A stretch of DNA of 64,000 nt from Rallus limicola (GCA_022605955.1 JAKCOZ010000234.1:62001-126000); one strand, 5' to 3'; counted from the first letter of the stretch, positions 10,670-24,002 are shown. Notes: a model not told the origin generated them from the letters alone. Numbers and translations: made by a program.

Positions 10670-13426
10670 AGGACACCCGAGCAGACCCTGTCACTTTGGC
10701 TCTCAGCCTTTTCCTTTGCCTGGAAAGAGGGAACATGCCTGGAACCTCCTATGGTGCTTTTCTCGGCCCTAGCAGACTGCAGTTCAAAACATGCTAAACG
10801 TCCAGCAATAACTCCCAAAGTAAAGAAGCTAGGCCTGAAAGGCATAGCTTGTCTGAAACCTCCTAACAGGACACACGAGCAGACCCTGTCACTTTGGCTC
10901 TCAGCCTTTTCCTTTGCCTGGAAAGAGGGAACATGCCTGGAACCTCCTACGGTGCTTTTCTCGGCCCTAGCAGACTGCAGTTCAAAACATGCTAAACGTC
11001 CAGCAATAACTCCCAAAGTAAAGAAGCTAGGCCTGAAAGGCATAGCTTGTCTGAAACCTCCTAACAGGACACATGAGCAGCACCTGTCACTTTGGCTCTC
11101 AGCCTTTTCCTTTGCCTGGAAAGAGGGAACATGCCTGGAACCTCCTACGGTGCTTTTCTCGGCCCTAGCAGACTGCAGTTCAAAACATGCTAAACGTCCA
11201 GCAATAACTCCCAAAGTAAAGAAGCTAGGCCTGAAAGGCATAGCTTGTCTGAAACCTCCTAACAGGACACACGAGCAGACCCTGTCACTTTGGCTCTCAG
11301 CCTTTTCCTTTGCCTGGAAAGAGGGAACATGCCTGGAACCTCCTACGGTGCTTTTCTCGGCCCTAGCAGACTGCAGTTCAAAACATGCTAAACGTCCAGC
11401 AATAACTCCCAAAGTAAAGAAGCTAGGCCTGAAAGGCATAGCTTGTCTGAAACCTCCTAACAGGACACACGAGCAGCCCCTGTCACTTTGGCTCTCAGCC
11501 TTTTCCTTTGCCTGGAAAGAGGGAACATGCCTGGAACCTCCTACGGTGCTTTTCTCGGCCCTAGCAGACTGCAGTTCAAAACATGCTAAATGTCCAGCAA
11601 TAACTCCCAAAGTAAAGAAGCTAGGCCTGAAAGGCATAGCTTGTCTGAAACCTCCTAACAGGACACACGAGCAGACCCTGTCACTTTGGCTCTCAGCCTT
11701 TTCCTTTGCCTGGAAAGAGGGAACATGCCTGGAACCTCCTACGGTGCTTTTCTCGGCCCTAGCAGACTGCAGTTCAAAACATGCTAAACGTCCAGCAATA
11801 ACTCCCAAAGTAAAGAAGCTAGGCCTGAAAGGCATAGCTTGTCTGAAACCTCCTAACAGGACACACGAGCAGACCCTGTCACTTTGGCTCTCAGCTTTTT
11901 CCTTTGCCTGGAAAGAGGGAACATGCCTGGAACCTCCTACGGTGCTTTTCTCGGCCCTAGCAGACTGCAGTTCAAAACATGCTAAACGTCCAGCAATAAC
12001 TCCCAAAGTATAGAAGCTAGGCCTTTCAGGCCTAGCTTGTCTGAAACCTCCTAACAGGACACACGAGCAGACCCTGTCACTTTGGCTCTCAGCCTTTTCC
12101 TTTGCCTGGAAAGAGGGAACATGCCTGGAACCTCCTACGGTGCTTTTCTCGGCCCTAGCAGACTGCAGTTCAAAACATGCTAAACGTCCAGCAATAACTC
12201 CCAAAGTAAAGAAGCTAGGCCTGAAAGGCATAGCTTGTCTGAAACCTCCTAACAGGACACACGAGCAGACCCTGTCACTTTGGCTCTCAGCCTTTTCCTT
12301 TGCCTGGAAAGAGGGAACATGCCTGGAACCTCCTACGGTGCTTTTCTCGGCCCTAGCAGACTGCAGTTCAAAACATGCTAAACGTCCAGCAATAACTCCC
12401 AAAGTAAAGAAGCTAGGCCTGAAAGGCATAGCTTGTCTGAAACCTCCTAACATGACACACGAGCAGCCCCTGTCACTTTGGTTCTCAGCCTTTTCCTTTG
12501 CCTGGAAAGAGGGAACATGCCTGGAACCTCCTACGGTGCTTTTCTCGGCCCTAGCAGACTGCAGTTCAAAACATGCTAAACGTCCAGCAATAACTCCCAA
12601 AGTAAAGAAGCTAGGCCTGAAAGGCATAGCTTGTCTGAAACCTCCTAACAGGACACACGAGCAGACCCTGTCACTTTGGCTCTCAGCCTTTTCCTTTGCC
12701 TGGAAAGAGGGAACATGCCTGGAACCTCCTACGGTGCTTTTCTCGGCCCTAGCAGACTGCAATTCAAAACATGCTAAACGTCCAGCAATAACTCCCAAAG
12801 TAAAGATGCTAGGCCTGAAAGGCATAGCTTGTCTGAAACCTCCTAACAGGACACATTAGCAAACCCTTTCACTTTGGCTCTCAGCTTTTTCCTTTGCTTG
12901 GAAAGAGGGAACATGCCTGTAACCTCCTACGGTGCTTTTCTCGGCCCTAGCAGACTGCAGCTCAAAACATGCTAAACGTCCAGCAATAACTCCCAAAGTA
13001 AAGAAGCTAGGCCTGAAAGGCATAGCTTGTCTGAAACCTCCTAAAAGGACACCCGAGCAGACCCTGTCACTTTGGCTCTCAGCCTTTTCCTTTGCCTGGA
13101 AAGAGGGAACATGCCTGGAACCTCCTACGGTGCTTTTCTCGGCCCTAGCAGACTGCAGTTCAAAACATGCTAAACGTCCAGCAATAACTCCCAAAGTAAA
13201 GAAGCTAGGCCTGAAAGGCATAGCTTGTCTGAAACCTCCTAACAGGACACCCGAGCAGACCCTGTCACTTTGGCTCTCAGCCTTTTCCTTTGCCTGGAAA
13301 GAGGGAACATGCCTGGAACCTCCTACGGTGCTTTTCTCGGCCCTAGCAGACTGCAGTTCAAAACATGCTAAACGTCCAGCAATAACTCCCAAAGTAAAGA
13401 AGCTAGGCCTGAAAGGCATAGCTTGT
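10670..13426 (+). repeat. Block duplication A, copy 2
   Basis: This is the second copy of the 2.76-kb block. It carries the flipped core at 12,014 and ends exactly where J4 begins, whereas copy 1 continues into ordinary monomers. The first differing bases are at 10,668-10,669 (TC instead of AA). Confidence 0.9.
12014..12038 (+). repeat. Flipped palindrome core, copy 4
   Basis: This is the counterpart of the copy at 8,846, exactly 3,168 bp (16 monomers) downstream, with the same GTATAG and CAGCTTTTTCC flanking markers. Confidence 0.92.
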
Positions 13427-13491
13427 CCTGTTAGGAGGTTTCAGACAAGCTAGGCCTGAAAGGAATAGCTTGTCTGAAACCTCCTAACAGG
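13427..13491 (+). repeat. Hairpin junction J4
   Basis: The arms are perfect and the centre has AGGAA instead of AGGCA. The preceding monomer has the ordinary AGGCCTG. It marks the downstream end of the second copy of the 3,168-bp-offset duplication. Confidence 0.95.
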
Positions 13492-15057
13492 ACACACGAG
13501 CAGACCCTGTCACTTTGGCTCTCAGCCTTTTCCTTTGCCTGGAAAGAGGGAACATGCCTGGAACCTCCTACGGTGCTTTTCTCGGCCCTAGCAGACTGCA
13601 GTTCAAAACATGCTAAACGTCCAGCAATAACTCCCAAAGTAAAGAAGCTAGGCCTGAAAGGCATAGCTTGTCTGAAACCTCCTAACAGGACACACGAGCA
13701 GACCCTGTCACTTTGGCTCTCAGCCTTTTCCTTTGCCTGGAAAGAGGGAACATGCCTGGAACCTCCTACGGTGCTTTTCTCGGCCCTAGCAGACTGCAGT
13801 TCAAAACATGCTAAACGTCCAGCAATAACTCCCAAAGTAAAGAAGCTAGGCCTGAAAGGCATAGCTTGTCTGAAACCTCCTAACAGGACACACGAGCAGA
13901 CCCTGTCACTTTGGCTCTCAGCCTTTTCCTTTGCCTGGAAAGAGGGAACATGCCTGGAACCTCCTACGGTGCTTTTCTCGGCCCTAGCAGACTGCAGTTC
14001 AAAACATGCTAAACGTCCAGCAATAACTCCCAAAGTAAAGAAGCTAGGCCTGAAAGGCATAGCTTGTCTGAAACCTCCTAACAGGACACACGAGCAGACC
14101 CTGTCACTTTGGCTCTCAGCCTTTTCCTTTGCCTGGAAAGAGGGAACATGCCTGGAACCTCCTACGGTGCTTTTCTCGGCCCTAGCAGACTGCAGTTCAA
14201 AACATGCTAAACGTCCAGCAATAACTCCCAAAGTAAAGAAGCTAGGCCTGAAAGGCATAGCTTGTCTGAAACCTCCTAACAGGACACACAAGCAGACCCT
14301 GTCACTTTGGCTCTCAGCCTTTTCCTTTGCCTGGAAAGAGGGAACATGCCTGGAACCTCCTACGGTGCTTTTCTCGGCCCTAGCAGACTGCAGTTCAAAA
14401 CATGCTAAACGTCCAGCAATAACTCCCAAAGTAAAGAAGCTAGGCCTGAAAGGCATAGCTTGTCTGAAACCTCCTAACAGGACACACGAGCAGACCCTGT
14501 CACTTTGGCTCTCAGCCTTTTCCTTTGCCTGGAAAGAGGGAACATGCCTGGAACCTCCTACGGTGCTTTTCTCGGCCCTAGCAGACTGCAGTTCAAAACA
14601 TGCTAAACGTCCAGCAATAACTCCCAAAGTAAAGAAGCTAGGCCTGAAAGGCATAGCTTGTCTGAAACCTCCTAACAGGACACACGAGCAGACCCTGTCA
14701 CTTTGGCTCTCAGCCTTTTCCTTTGCCTGGAAAGAGGGAACATGCCTGGAACCTCCTACGGTGCTTTTCTCGGCCCTAGCAGACTGCAGTTCAAAACATG
14801 CTAAACGTCCAGCAATAACTCCCAAAGTAAAGAAGCTAGGCCTGAAAGGCATAGCTTGTCTGAAACCTCCTAACAGGACACACGAGCAGCCCCTGTCACT
14901 TTGGCTCTCAGCCTTTTCCTTTGCCTGGAAAGAGGGAACATGCCTGGAACCTCCTACGGTGCTTTTCTCGGCCCTAGCAGACTGCAGTTCAAAACATGCT
15001 AAACGTCCAGCAATAACTCCCAAAGTAAAGAAGCTAGGCCTGAAAGGCATAGCTTGT

Positions 15058-15122
15058 CCTGTTAGGAGGTTTCAGACAAGCTAGGCCTGAAAGGCATAGC
15101 TTGTCTGAAACCTCCTAACAGG
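15058..15122 (+). repeat. Hairpin junction J5
   Basis: The arms are perfect. The preceding monomer has AGGCCTG and the next carries CAATAC. It pairs with J8, 3,902 bp downstream. Confidence 0.95.
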
Positions 15123-15500
15123 ACACACGAGCAGACCCTGTCACTTTGGCTCTCAGCCTTTTCCTTTGCCTGGAAAGAGGGAACATGCCTGGAACCTCCT
15201 ACGGTGCTTTTCTCGGCCCTAGCAGACTGCAATACAAAACATGCTAAACGTCCAGCAATAACTCCCAAAGTAAAGAAGCTAGGCCTGAAAGGCATAGCTT
15301 GTCTGAAACCTCCTAACATGACACACGAGCAGCCCCTGTCACTTTGGTTCTCAGCCTTTTCCTTTGCCTGGAAAGAGGGAACATGCCTGGAACCTCCTAC
15401 GGTGCTTTTCTCGGCCCTATCAGACTGCAGTTCAAAACATGCTAAACGTCCAGCAATAACTCCCAAAGTAAAGAAGCTAGGCATGAAAGGCATAGCTTGT

Positions 15501-15565
15501 CCTGTTAGGAGGTTTCAGACAAGCTATGCCTTTCAGGCCTAGCTTGTCTGAAACCTCCTAACAGG
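15501..15565 (+). repeat. Hairpin junction J6, inverted centre
   Basis: The arms are perfect but the 13-bp centre is TGCCTTTCAGGCC, the exact reverse complement of the usual centre. The inserted 47 bases (15,501-15,547) can therefore be read as one uninterrupted 45-base inverted copy of a normal monomer boundary plus GT. It is preceded by AGGCATG and lies only two monomers after J5. Confidence 0.95.
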
Positions 15566-17329
15566 ACACACGAGCAGACCCTGTCACTTTGGCTCTCAGC
15601 CTTTTCCTTTGCCTGGAAAGAGGGAACATGCCTGGAACCTCCTACGGTGCTTTTCTCGGCCCTAGCAGACTGCAATTCAAAACATGCTAAACGTCCAGCA
15701 ATAACTCCCAAAGTAAAGAAGCTAGGCCTGAAAGGCATAGCTTGTCTGAAAACTCCTAACATGACACACGAGCAGCCCCTGTCACTTTGGTTCTCAGCCT
15801 TTTCCTTTGCCTGGAAAGAGGGAACATGCCTGGAACCTCCTACGGTGCTTTTCTCGGCCCTAGCAGACTGCAGTTCAAAACATGCTAAACGTCCAGCAAT
15901 AACTCCCAAAGTAAAGAAGCTAGGCCTGAAAGGCATAGCTTGTCTGAAACCTCCTAACAGGACACACGAGCAGACCCTGTCACTTTGGCTCTCAGCCTTT
16001 TCCTTTGCCTGGAAAGAGGGAACATGCCTGGAACCTCCTACGGTGCTTTTCTCGGCCCTAGCAGACTGCAGTTCAAAACATGCTAAACGTCCAGCAATAA
16101 CTCCCAAAGTAAAGAAGCTAGGCCTGAAAGGCATAGCTTGTCTGAAACCTCCTAACATGACACACGAGCAGCCCCTGTCACTTTGGTTCTCAGCCTTTTC
16201 CTTTGCCTGGAAAGAGGGAACATGCCTGGAACCTCCTACGGTGCTTTTCTCGGCCCTAGCAGACTGCAGTTCAAAACATGCTAAACGTCCAGCAATAACT
16301 CCCAAAGTATAGAAGCTAGGCCTGAAAGGCATAGCTTGTCTGAAACCTCCTAACAGGACACACGAGCAGCCCCTGTCACTTTGGCTCTCAGCCTTTTCCT
16401 TTGCCTGGAAAGAGGGAACATGCCTGGAACCTCCTAAGGTGCTTTTCTTGGCCCTAGCAGACTGCAGTTCAAAACATGCTAAACGTCCAGCAATAACTCC
16501 CAAAGTAAAGAAGCTAGGCCTGAAAGGCATAGCTTGTCTGAAACCTCCTAACAGGACACACGAGCAGCCCCTGTCACTTTGGCTCTCAGCCTTTTCCTTT
16601 GCCTGGAAAGAGGGAACATGCCTGGAACCTCCTACGGTGCTTTTCTCGGCCCTAGCAGACTGCAGTTCAAAACATGCTAAACGTCCAGCAATAACTCCCA
16701 AAGTAAAGAAGCTAGGCCTGAAAGGCATAGCTTGTCTGAAACCTCCTAACAGGACACACAAGCAGACCCTGTCACTTTGGCTCTCAGCCTTTTCCTTTGC
16801 CTGGAAAGAGGGAACATGCCTGGAACCTCCTACGGTGCTTTTCTCGGCCCTAGCAGACTGCAGTTCAAAACATGCTAAATGTCCAGCAATAACTCCCAAA
16901 GTAAAGAAGCTAGGCCTGAAAGGCATAGCTTGTCTGAAACCTCCTAACAGGACACACGAGCAGACCCTGTCACTTTGGCTCTCAGCCTTTTCCTTTGCCT
17001 GGAAAGAGGGAACATGCCTGGAACCTCCTACGGTGCTTTTCTCGGCCCTAGCAGACTGCAGTTCAAAACATGCTAAACGTCCAGCAATAACTCCCAAAGT
17101 AAAGAAGCTAGGCCTGAAAGGCATAGCTTGTCTGAAACCTCCTAACAGGACACACGAGCAGACCCTGTCACTTTGGCTCTCAGCCTTTTCCTTTGCCTGG
17201 AAAGAGGGAACATGCCTGGAACCTCCTACGGTGCTTTTCTCGGCCCTAGCAGACTGCAGTTCAAAACATGCTAAATGTCCAGCAATAACTCCCAAAGTAA
17301 AGAAGCTAAGCATGAAAGGCATAGCTTGT

Positions 17330-17394
17330 CCTGTTAGGAGGTTTCAGACAAGCTAGGCCTGAAAGGCATAGCTTGTCTGAAACCTCCTAACAGG
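17330..17394 (+). repeat. Hairpin junction J7
   Basis: The arms are perfect and the centre is ordinary. The preceding monomer reads AAGCTAAGCATG, a private change next to the usual junction marker. Confidence 0.95.
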
Positions 17395-17650
17395 ACACAC
17401 GAGCAGACCCTGTCACTTTGGCTCTCAGCCTTTTCCTTTGCCTGGAAAGAGGGAACATGCCTGGAACCTCCTACGGTGCTTTTCTCGGCCCTAGCAGACT
17501 GCAGTTCAAAACATGCTAAACGTCCAGCAATAACTCCCAAAGTAAAGAAGCTAGGCCTGAAAGGCATAGCTTGTCTGAAACCTCCTAACAGGACACACGA
17601 GCAGCCCCTGTCACTTTGGCTCTCAGCCTTTTCCTTTGCCTGGAAAGAGG

Positions 17651-17660
17651 GAACATCCTG
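17651..17660 (+). other. Single-base deletion 1
   Basis: GAACATCCTG lacks the G of GAACATGCCTG (between 17,656 and 17,657). It is one of only three indels in the window other than the 47-bp insertions. Confidence 0.9.
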
Positions 17661-17761
17661 GAACCTCCTACGGTGCTTTTCTCGGCCCTAGCAGACTGCA
17701 GTTCAAAACATGCTAAACGTCCAGCAATAACTCCCAAAGTAAAGAAGCTAGGCCTGAAAGG

Positions 17762-17959
17762 CATAGCTTGTCTGAAACCTCCTAACATGACACACGAATA
17801 GCCCCTGTCACTTTGGTTCTCAGCCTTTTCCTTTGCCTGGAAAGATGGACCATGCCTGGAACCTCCTACGGTGCTTTTCTCGGCCCTAGAAGACTGCAGT
17901 TCAAAACATGCTAAACGTCCAGCAATAACTCCCAAAGTAAAGAAGCTAGGCCTGAAAGG
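17762..17959 (+). repeat. Unusually diverged monomer
   Basis: Private changes include CACGAATAGCCCC, AAAGATGGACCATG and CCTAGAAGAC, about five in one monomer. The paralogue near 21,815-22,012 has none of them. One change makes a stop in the + frame. Confidence 0.8.
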
Positions 17960-18959
17960 CATAGCTTGTCTGAAACCTCCTAACAGGACACACGAGCAGA
18001 CCCTGTCACTTTGGCTCTCAGCCTTTTCCTTTGCCTGGAAAGAGGGAACATGCCTGGAACCTCCTACGGTGCTTTTCTCGGCCCTAGCAGACTGCAGTTC
18101 AAAACATGCTAAACGTCCAGCAATAACTCCCAAAGTAAAAAAGCTAGGCATGAAAGGCATAGCTTGTCTGAAACCTCCTAACAGGACACACGAGCAGACC
18201 CTGTCACTTTGGCTCTCAGCCTTTTCCTTTGCCTGGAAAGAGGGAACATGCCTGGAACCTCCTACGGTGCTTTTCTCGGCCCTAGCAGACTTCAGTTCAA
18301 AACATGCTAAACGTCCAGCAATAACTCCCAAAGTAAAGAAGCTAGGCCTGAAAGGCATAGCTTGTCTGAAACCTCCTAACAGGACACACGAGCAGCCCCT
18401 GTCACTTTGGCTCTCAGCCTTTTCCTTTGCCTGGAAAGAGGGAACATGCCTGGAACCTCCTACGGTGCTTTTCTCGGCCCTAGCAGACTGCAGTTCAAAA
18501 CATGCTAAACGTCCAGCAATAACTCCCAAAGTAAAGAAGCTAGGCCTGAAAGGCATAGCTTGTCTGAAACCTCCTAACAGGACACACGAGCAGACCCTGT
18601 CACTTTGGCTCTCAGCCTTTTCCTTTGCCTGGAAAGAGGGAACATGCCTGGAACCTCCTACGGTGCTTTTCTCGGCCCTAGCAGACTGCAGTTCAAAACA
18701 TGCTAAACGTCCAGCAATAACTCCCAAAGTAGAGAAGCTAGGCCTGAAAGGCATAGCTTGTCTGAAACCTCCTAACAGGACACACGAGCAGCCCCTGTCA
18801 CTTTGGCTCTCAGCCTTTTCCTTTGCCTGGAAAGAGGGAACATGCCTGGAACCTCCTACGGTGCTTTTCTCGGCCCTAGCAGACTGCAGTTCAAAACATG
18901 CTAAACGTCCAGCAATAACTCCCAAAGTAAAGAAGCTAGGCCTGAAAGGCATAGCTTGT

Positions 18960-19024
18960 CCTGTTAGGAGGTTTCAGACAAGCTAGGCCTGAAAGGCATA
19001 GCTTGTCTGAAACCTCCTAACAGG
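18960..19024 (+). repeat. Hairpin junction J8
   Basis: The arms are perfect. It is preceded by AGGCCTG and followed by a CAATAC monomer, as for J5. It is the paralogue of J5. Confidence 0.95.
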
Positions 19025-19402
19025 ACACACGAGCAGACCCTGTCACTTTGGCTCTCAGCCTTTTCCTTTGCCTGGAAAGAGGGAACATGCCTGGAACCTC
19101 CTACGGTGCTTTTCTCGGCCCTAGCAGACTGCAATACAAAACATGCTAAACGTCCAGCAATAACTCCCAAAGTAAAGAAGCTAGGCCTGAAAGGCATAGC
19201 TTGTCTGAAACCTCCTAACATGACACACGAGCAGCCCCTGTCACTTTGGTTCTCAGCCTTTTCCTTTGCCTGGAAAGAGGGAACATGCCTGGAACCTCCT
19301 ACGGTGCTTTTCTCGGCCCTATCAGACTGCAGTTCAAAACATGCTAAACGTCCAGCAATAACTCCCAAAGTAAAGAAGCTAGGCATGAAAGGCATAGCTT
19401 GT

Positions 19403-19467
19403 CCTGTTAGGAGGTTTCAGACAAGCTATGCCTTTCAGGCCTAGCTTGTCTGAAACCTCCTAACAGG
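19403..19467 (+). repeat. Hairpin junction J9, inverted centre
   Basis: This is the second junction with the reversed centre TGCCTTTCAGGCC and perfect arms. It is the paralogue of J6 at an offset of 3,902 bp. Confidence 0.95.
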
Positions 19468-21703
19468 ACACACGAGCAGACCCTGTCACTTTGGCTCTCA
19501 GCCTTTTCCTTTGCCTGGAAAGAGGGAACATGCCTGGAACCTCCTACGGTGCTTTTCTCGGCCCTAGCAGACTGCAATTCAAAACATGCTAAACGTCCAG
19601 CAATAACTCCCAAAGTAAAGAAGCTAGGCCTGAAAGGCATAGCTTGTCTGAAAACTCCTAACATGACACACGAGCAGCCCCTGTCACTTTGGTTCTCAGC
19701 CTTTTCCTTTGCCTGGAAAGAGGGAACATGCCTGGAACCTCCTACGGTGCTTTTCTCGGCCCTAGCAGACTGCAGTTCAAAACATGCTAAACGTCCAGCA
19801 ATAACTCCCAAAGTAAAGAAGCTAGGCCTGAAAGGCATAGCTTGTCTGAAACCTCCTAACATGACACACGAGCAGCCCCTGTCACTTTGGTTCTCAGCCT
19901 TTTCCTTTGCCTGGAAAGAGGGAACATGCCTGGAACCTCCTACGGTGCTTTTCTCGGCCCTAGCAGACTGCAGTTCAAAACATGCTAAACGTCCAGCAAT
20001 AACTCCCAAAGTAAAGAAGCTAGGCCTGAAAGGCATAGCTTGTCTGAAACCTCCTAACAGGACACACGAGCAGACCCTGTCACTTTGGCTCTCAGCCTTT
20101 TCCTTTGCCTGGAAAGAGGGAACATGCCTGGAACCTCCTACGGTGCTTTTCTCGGCCCTAGCAGACTGCAATTCAAAACATGCTAAACATCCAGCAATAA
20201 CTCCCAAAGTAAAGAAGCTAGGCCTGAAAGGCATAGCTTGTCTGAAACCTCCTAACATGACACACGAGCAGCCCCTGTCACTTTGGTTCTCAGCCTTTTC
20301 CTTTGCCTGGAAAGAGGGAACATGCCTGGAACCTCCTACGGTGCTTTTCTCGGCCCTAGCAGACTGCAGTTCAAAACATGCTAAACGTCCAGCAATAACT
20401 CCCAAAGTAAAGAAGCTAGGCCTGAAAGGCATAGCTTGTCTGAAACCTCCTAACATGACACACGAGCAGCCCCTGTCACTTTGGTTCTCAGCCTTTTCCT
20501 TTGCCTGGAAAGAGGGAACATGCCTGGAACCTCCTACGGTGCTTTTCTCGGCCCTAGCAGACTGCAGTTCAAAACATGCTAAACGTCCAGCAATAACTCC
20601 CAAAGTAAAGAAGCTAGGCCTGAAAGGCATAGCTTGTCTGAAACCTCCTAACAGGACACACGAGCAGCCCCTGTCACTTTGGCTCTCAGCCTTTTCCTTT
20701 GCCTGGAAAGAGGGAACATGCCTGGAACCTCCTAAGGTGCTTTTCTTGGCCCTAGCAGACTGCAGTTCAAAACATGCTAAACGTCCAGCAATAACTCCCA
20801 AAGTAAAGAAGCTAGGCCTGAAAGGCATAGCTTGTCTGAAACCTCCTAACAGGACACACGAGCAGCCCCTGTCACTTTGGCTCTCAGCCTTTTCCTTTGC
20901 CTGGAAAGAGGGAACATGCCTGGAACCTCCTACGGTGCTTTTCTCGGCCCTAGCAGACTGCAGTTCAAAACATGCTAAATGTCCAGCAATAACTCCCAAA
21001 GTAAAGAAGCTAGGCCTGAAAGGCATAGCTTGTCTGAAACCTCCTAACAGGACACACAAGCAGACCCTGTCACTTTGGCTCTCAGCCTTTTCCTTTGCCT
21101 GGAAAGAGGGAACATGCCTGGAACCTCCTACGGTGCTTTTCTCGGCCCTAGCAGACTGCAGTTCAAAACATGCTAAACGTCCAGCAATAACTCCCAAAGT
21201 AAAGAAGCTAGGCCTGAAAGGCATAGCTTGTCTGAAACCTCCTAACAGGACACACGAGCAGACCCTGTCACTTTGGCTCTCAGCCTTTTCCTTTGCCTGG
21301 AAAGAGGGAACATGCCTGGAACCTCCTACGGTGCTTTTCTCGGCCCTAGCAGACTGCAGTTCAAAACATGCTAAACGTCCAGCAATAACTCCCAAAGTAA
21401 AGAAGCTAGGCCTGAAAGGCATAGCTTGTCTGAAACCTCCTAACAGGACACACGAGCAGCCCCTGTCACTTTGGCTCTCAGCCTTTTCCTTTGCCTGGAA
21501 AGAGGGAACATGCCTGGAACCTCCTACGGTGCTTTTCTCGGCCCTAGCAGACTGCAGTTCAAAACATGCTAAACGTCCAGCAATAACTCCCAAAGTAAAG
21601 AAGCTAGGCCTGAAAGGCATAGCTTGTCTGAAACCTCCTAACAGGACACACGAGCAGCCCCTGTCACTTTGGCTCTCAGCCTTTTCCTTTGCCTGGAAAG
21701 AGG

Positions 21704-21713
21704 GAACATCCTG
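21704..21713 (+). other. Single-base deletion 2, paralogue of deletion 1
   Basis: The same missing G (between 21,709 and 21,710) occurs 4,053 bp after the first. That distance is 20 monomers plus two junction insertions minus one base, so both come from one ancestral block. Confidence 0.9.
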
Positions 21714-24002
21714 GAACCTCCTACGGTGCTTTTCTCGGCCCTAGCAGACTGCAGTTCAAAACATGCTAAACGTCCAGCAATAACTCCCAAAGTAAAGAAG
21801 CTAGGCCTGAAAGGCATAGCTTGTCTGAAACCTCCTAACATGACACACGAGCAGCCCCTGTCACTTTGGTTCTCAGCCTTTTCCTTTGCCTGGAAAGAGG
21901 GAACATGCCTGGAACCTCCTACGGTGCTTTTCTCGGCCCTAGCAGACTGCAGTTCAAAACATGCTAAACGTCCAGCAATAACTCCCAAAGTAAAGAAGCT
22001 AGGCCTGAAAGGCATAGCTTGTCTGAAACCTCCTAACAGGACACACGAGCAGACCCTGTCACTTTGGCTCTCAGCCTTTTCCTTTGCCTGGAAAGAGGGA
22101 ACATGCCTGGAACCTCCTACGGTGCTTTTCTCGGCCCTAGCAGACTTCAGTTCAAAACATGCTAAACGTCCAGCAATAACTCCCAAAGTAAAGAAGCTAG
22201 GCCTGAAAGGCATAGCTTGTCTGAAACCTCCTAACAGGACACACGAGCAGACCCTGTCACTTTGGCTCTCAGCCTTTTCCTTTGCCTGGAAAGAGGGAAC
22301 ATGCCTGGAACCTCCTACGGTGCTTTTCTCGGCCCTAGCAGACTGCAGTTCAAAACATGCTAAACGTCCAGCAATAACTCCCAAAGTAAAGAAGCTAGGC
22401 CTGAAAGGCATAGCTTGTCTGAAACCTCCTAACAGGACACACGAGCAGACCCTGTCACTTTGGCTCTCAGCCTTTTCCTTTGCCTGGAAAGAGGGAACAT
22501 GCCTGGAACCTCCTACGGTGCTTTTCTCGGCCCTAGCAGACTGCAATTCAAAACATGCTAAACGTCCAGCAATAACTCCCAAAGTAAAGAAGCTAGGCCT
22601 GAAAGGCATAGCTTGTCTGAAACCTCCTAACATGACACACGAGCAGCCCCTGTCACTTTGGTTCTCAGCCTTTTCCTTTGCCTGGAAAGAGGGAACATGC
22701 CTGGAACCTCCTACGGTGCTTTTCTCGGCCCTAGCAGACTGCAGTTCAAAACATGCTAAACGTCCAGCAATAACTCCCAAAGTAAAGAAGCTAGGCCTGA
22801 AAGGCATAGCTTGTCTGAAACCTCCTAACATGACACACGAGCAGCCCCTGTCACTTTGGTTCTCAGCCTTTTCCTTTGCCTGGAAAGAGGGAACATGCCT
22901 GGAACCTCCTACGGTGCTTTTCTCGGCCCTAGCAGACTGCAGTTCAAAACATGCTAAACGTCCAGCAATAACTCCCAAAGTAAAGAAGCTAGGCCTGAAA
23001 GGCATAGCTTGTCTGAAACCTCCTAACAGGACACACGAGCAGCCCCTGTCACTTTGGCTCTCAGCCTTTTCCTTTGCCTGGAAAGAGGGAACATGCCTGG
23101 AACCTCCTAAGGTGCTTTTCTTGGCCCTAGCAGACTGCAGTTCAAAACATGCTAAACGTCCAGCAATAACTCCCAAAGTAAAGAAGCTAGGCCTGAAAGG
23201 CATAGCTTGTCTGAAACCTCCTAACAGGACACACGAGCAGCCCCTGTCACTTTGGCTCTCAGCCTTTTCCTTTGCCTGGAAAGAGGGAACATGCCTGGAA
23301 CCTCCTACGGTGCTTTTCTCGGCCCTAGCAGACTGCAGTTCAAAACATGCTAAACGTCCAGCAATAACTCCCAAAGTAAAGAAGCTAGGCCTGAAAGGCA
23401 TAGCTTGTCTGAAACCTCCTAACAGGACACACAAGCAGACCCTGTCACTTTGGCTCTCAGCCTTTTCCTTTGCCTGGAAAGAGGGAACATGCCTGGAACC
23501 TCCTACGGTGCTTTTCTCGGCCCTAGCAGACTGCAGTTCAAAACATGCTAAACGTCCAGCAATAACTCCCAAAGTAAAGAAGCTAGGCCTGAAAGGCATA
23601 GCTTGTCTGAAACCTCCTAACAGGACACACGAGCAGACCCTGTCACTTTGGCTCTCAGCCTTTTCCTTTGCCTGGAAAGAGGGAACATGCCTGGAACCTC
23701 CTACGGTGCTTTTCTCGGCCCTAGCAGACTGCAGTTCAAAACATGCTAAACGTCCAGCAATAACTCCCAAAGTAAAGAAGCTAGGCCTGAAAGGCATAGC
23801 TTGTCTGAAACCTCCTAACATGACACACGAGCAGCCCCTGTCACTTTGGTTCTCAGCCTTTTCCTTTGCCTGGAAAGAGGGAACATGCCTGGAACCTCCT
23901 ACGGTGCTTTTCTCGGCCCTATCAGACTGCAGTTCAAAACATGCAAAACGTCCAGCAATAACTCCCAAAGTAAAGAAGCTAGGCATGAAAGGCATAGCTT
24001 GT

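Larger units (their letters stand above)
15058..15959 (+). repeat. Block duplication B, copy 1 (J5-J6)
   Basis: It contains J5, a CAATAC monomer, a GGTTCTC monomer with CCCTATCAG, then J6 with the flipped centre and the GAAAACTCCTAACATG monomer. It matches 18,960-19,861 at an offset of 3,902 bp, which is 19 monomers plus three 47-bp insertions minus one base. Confidence 0.9.
18960..19861 (+). repeat. Block duplication B, copy 2 (J8-J9)
   Basis: It is the paralogue of 15,058-15,959. Further matching continues after a two-monomer indel: CCTAAGGTGCTTTTCTTGG occurs at about 16,433, 20,731 and 23,106. Confidence 0.9.
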
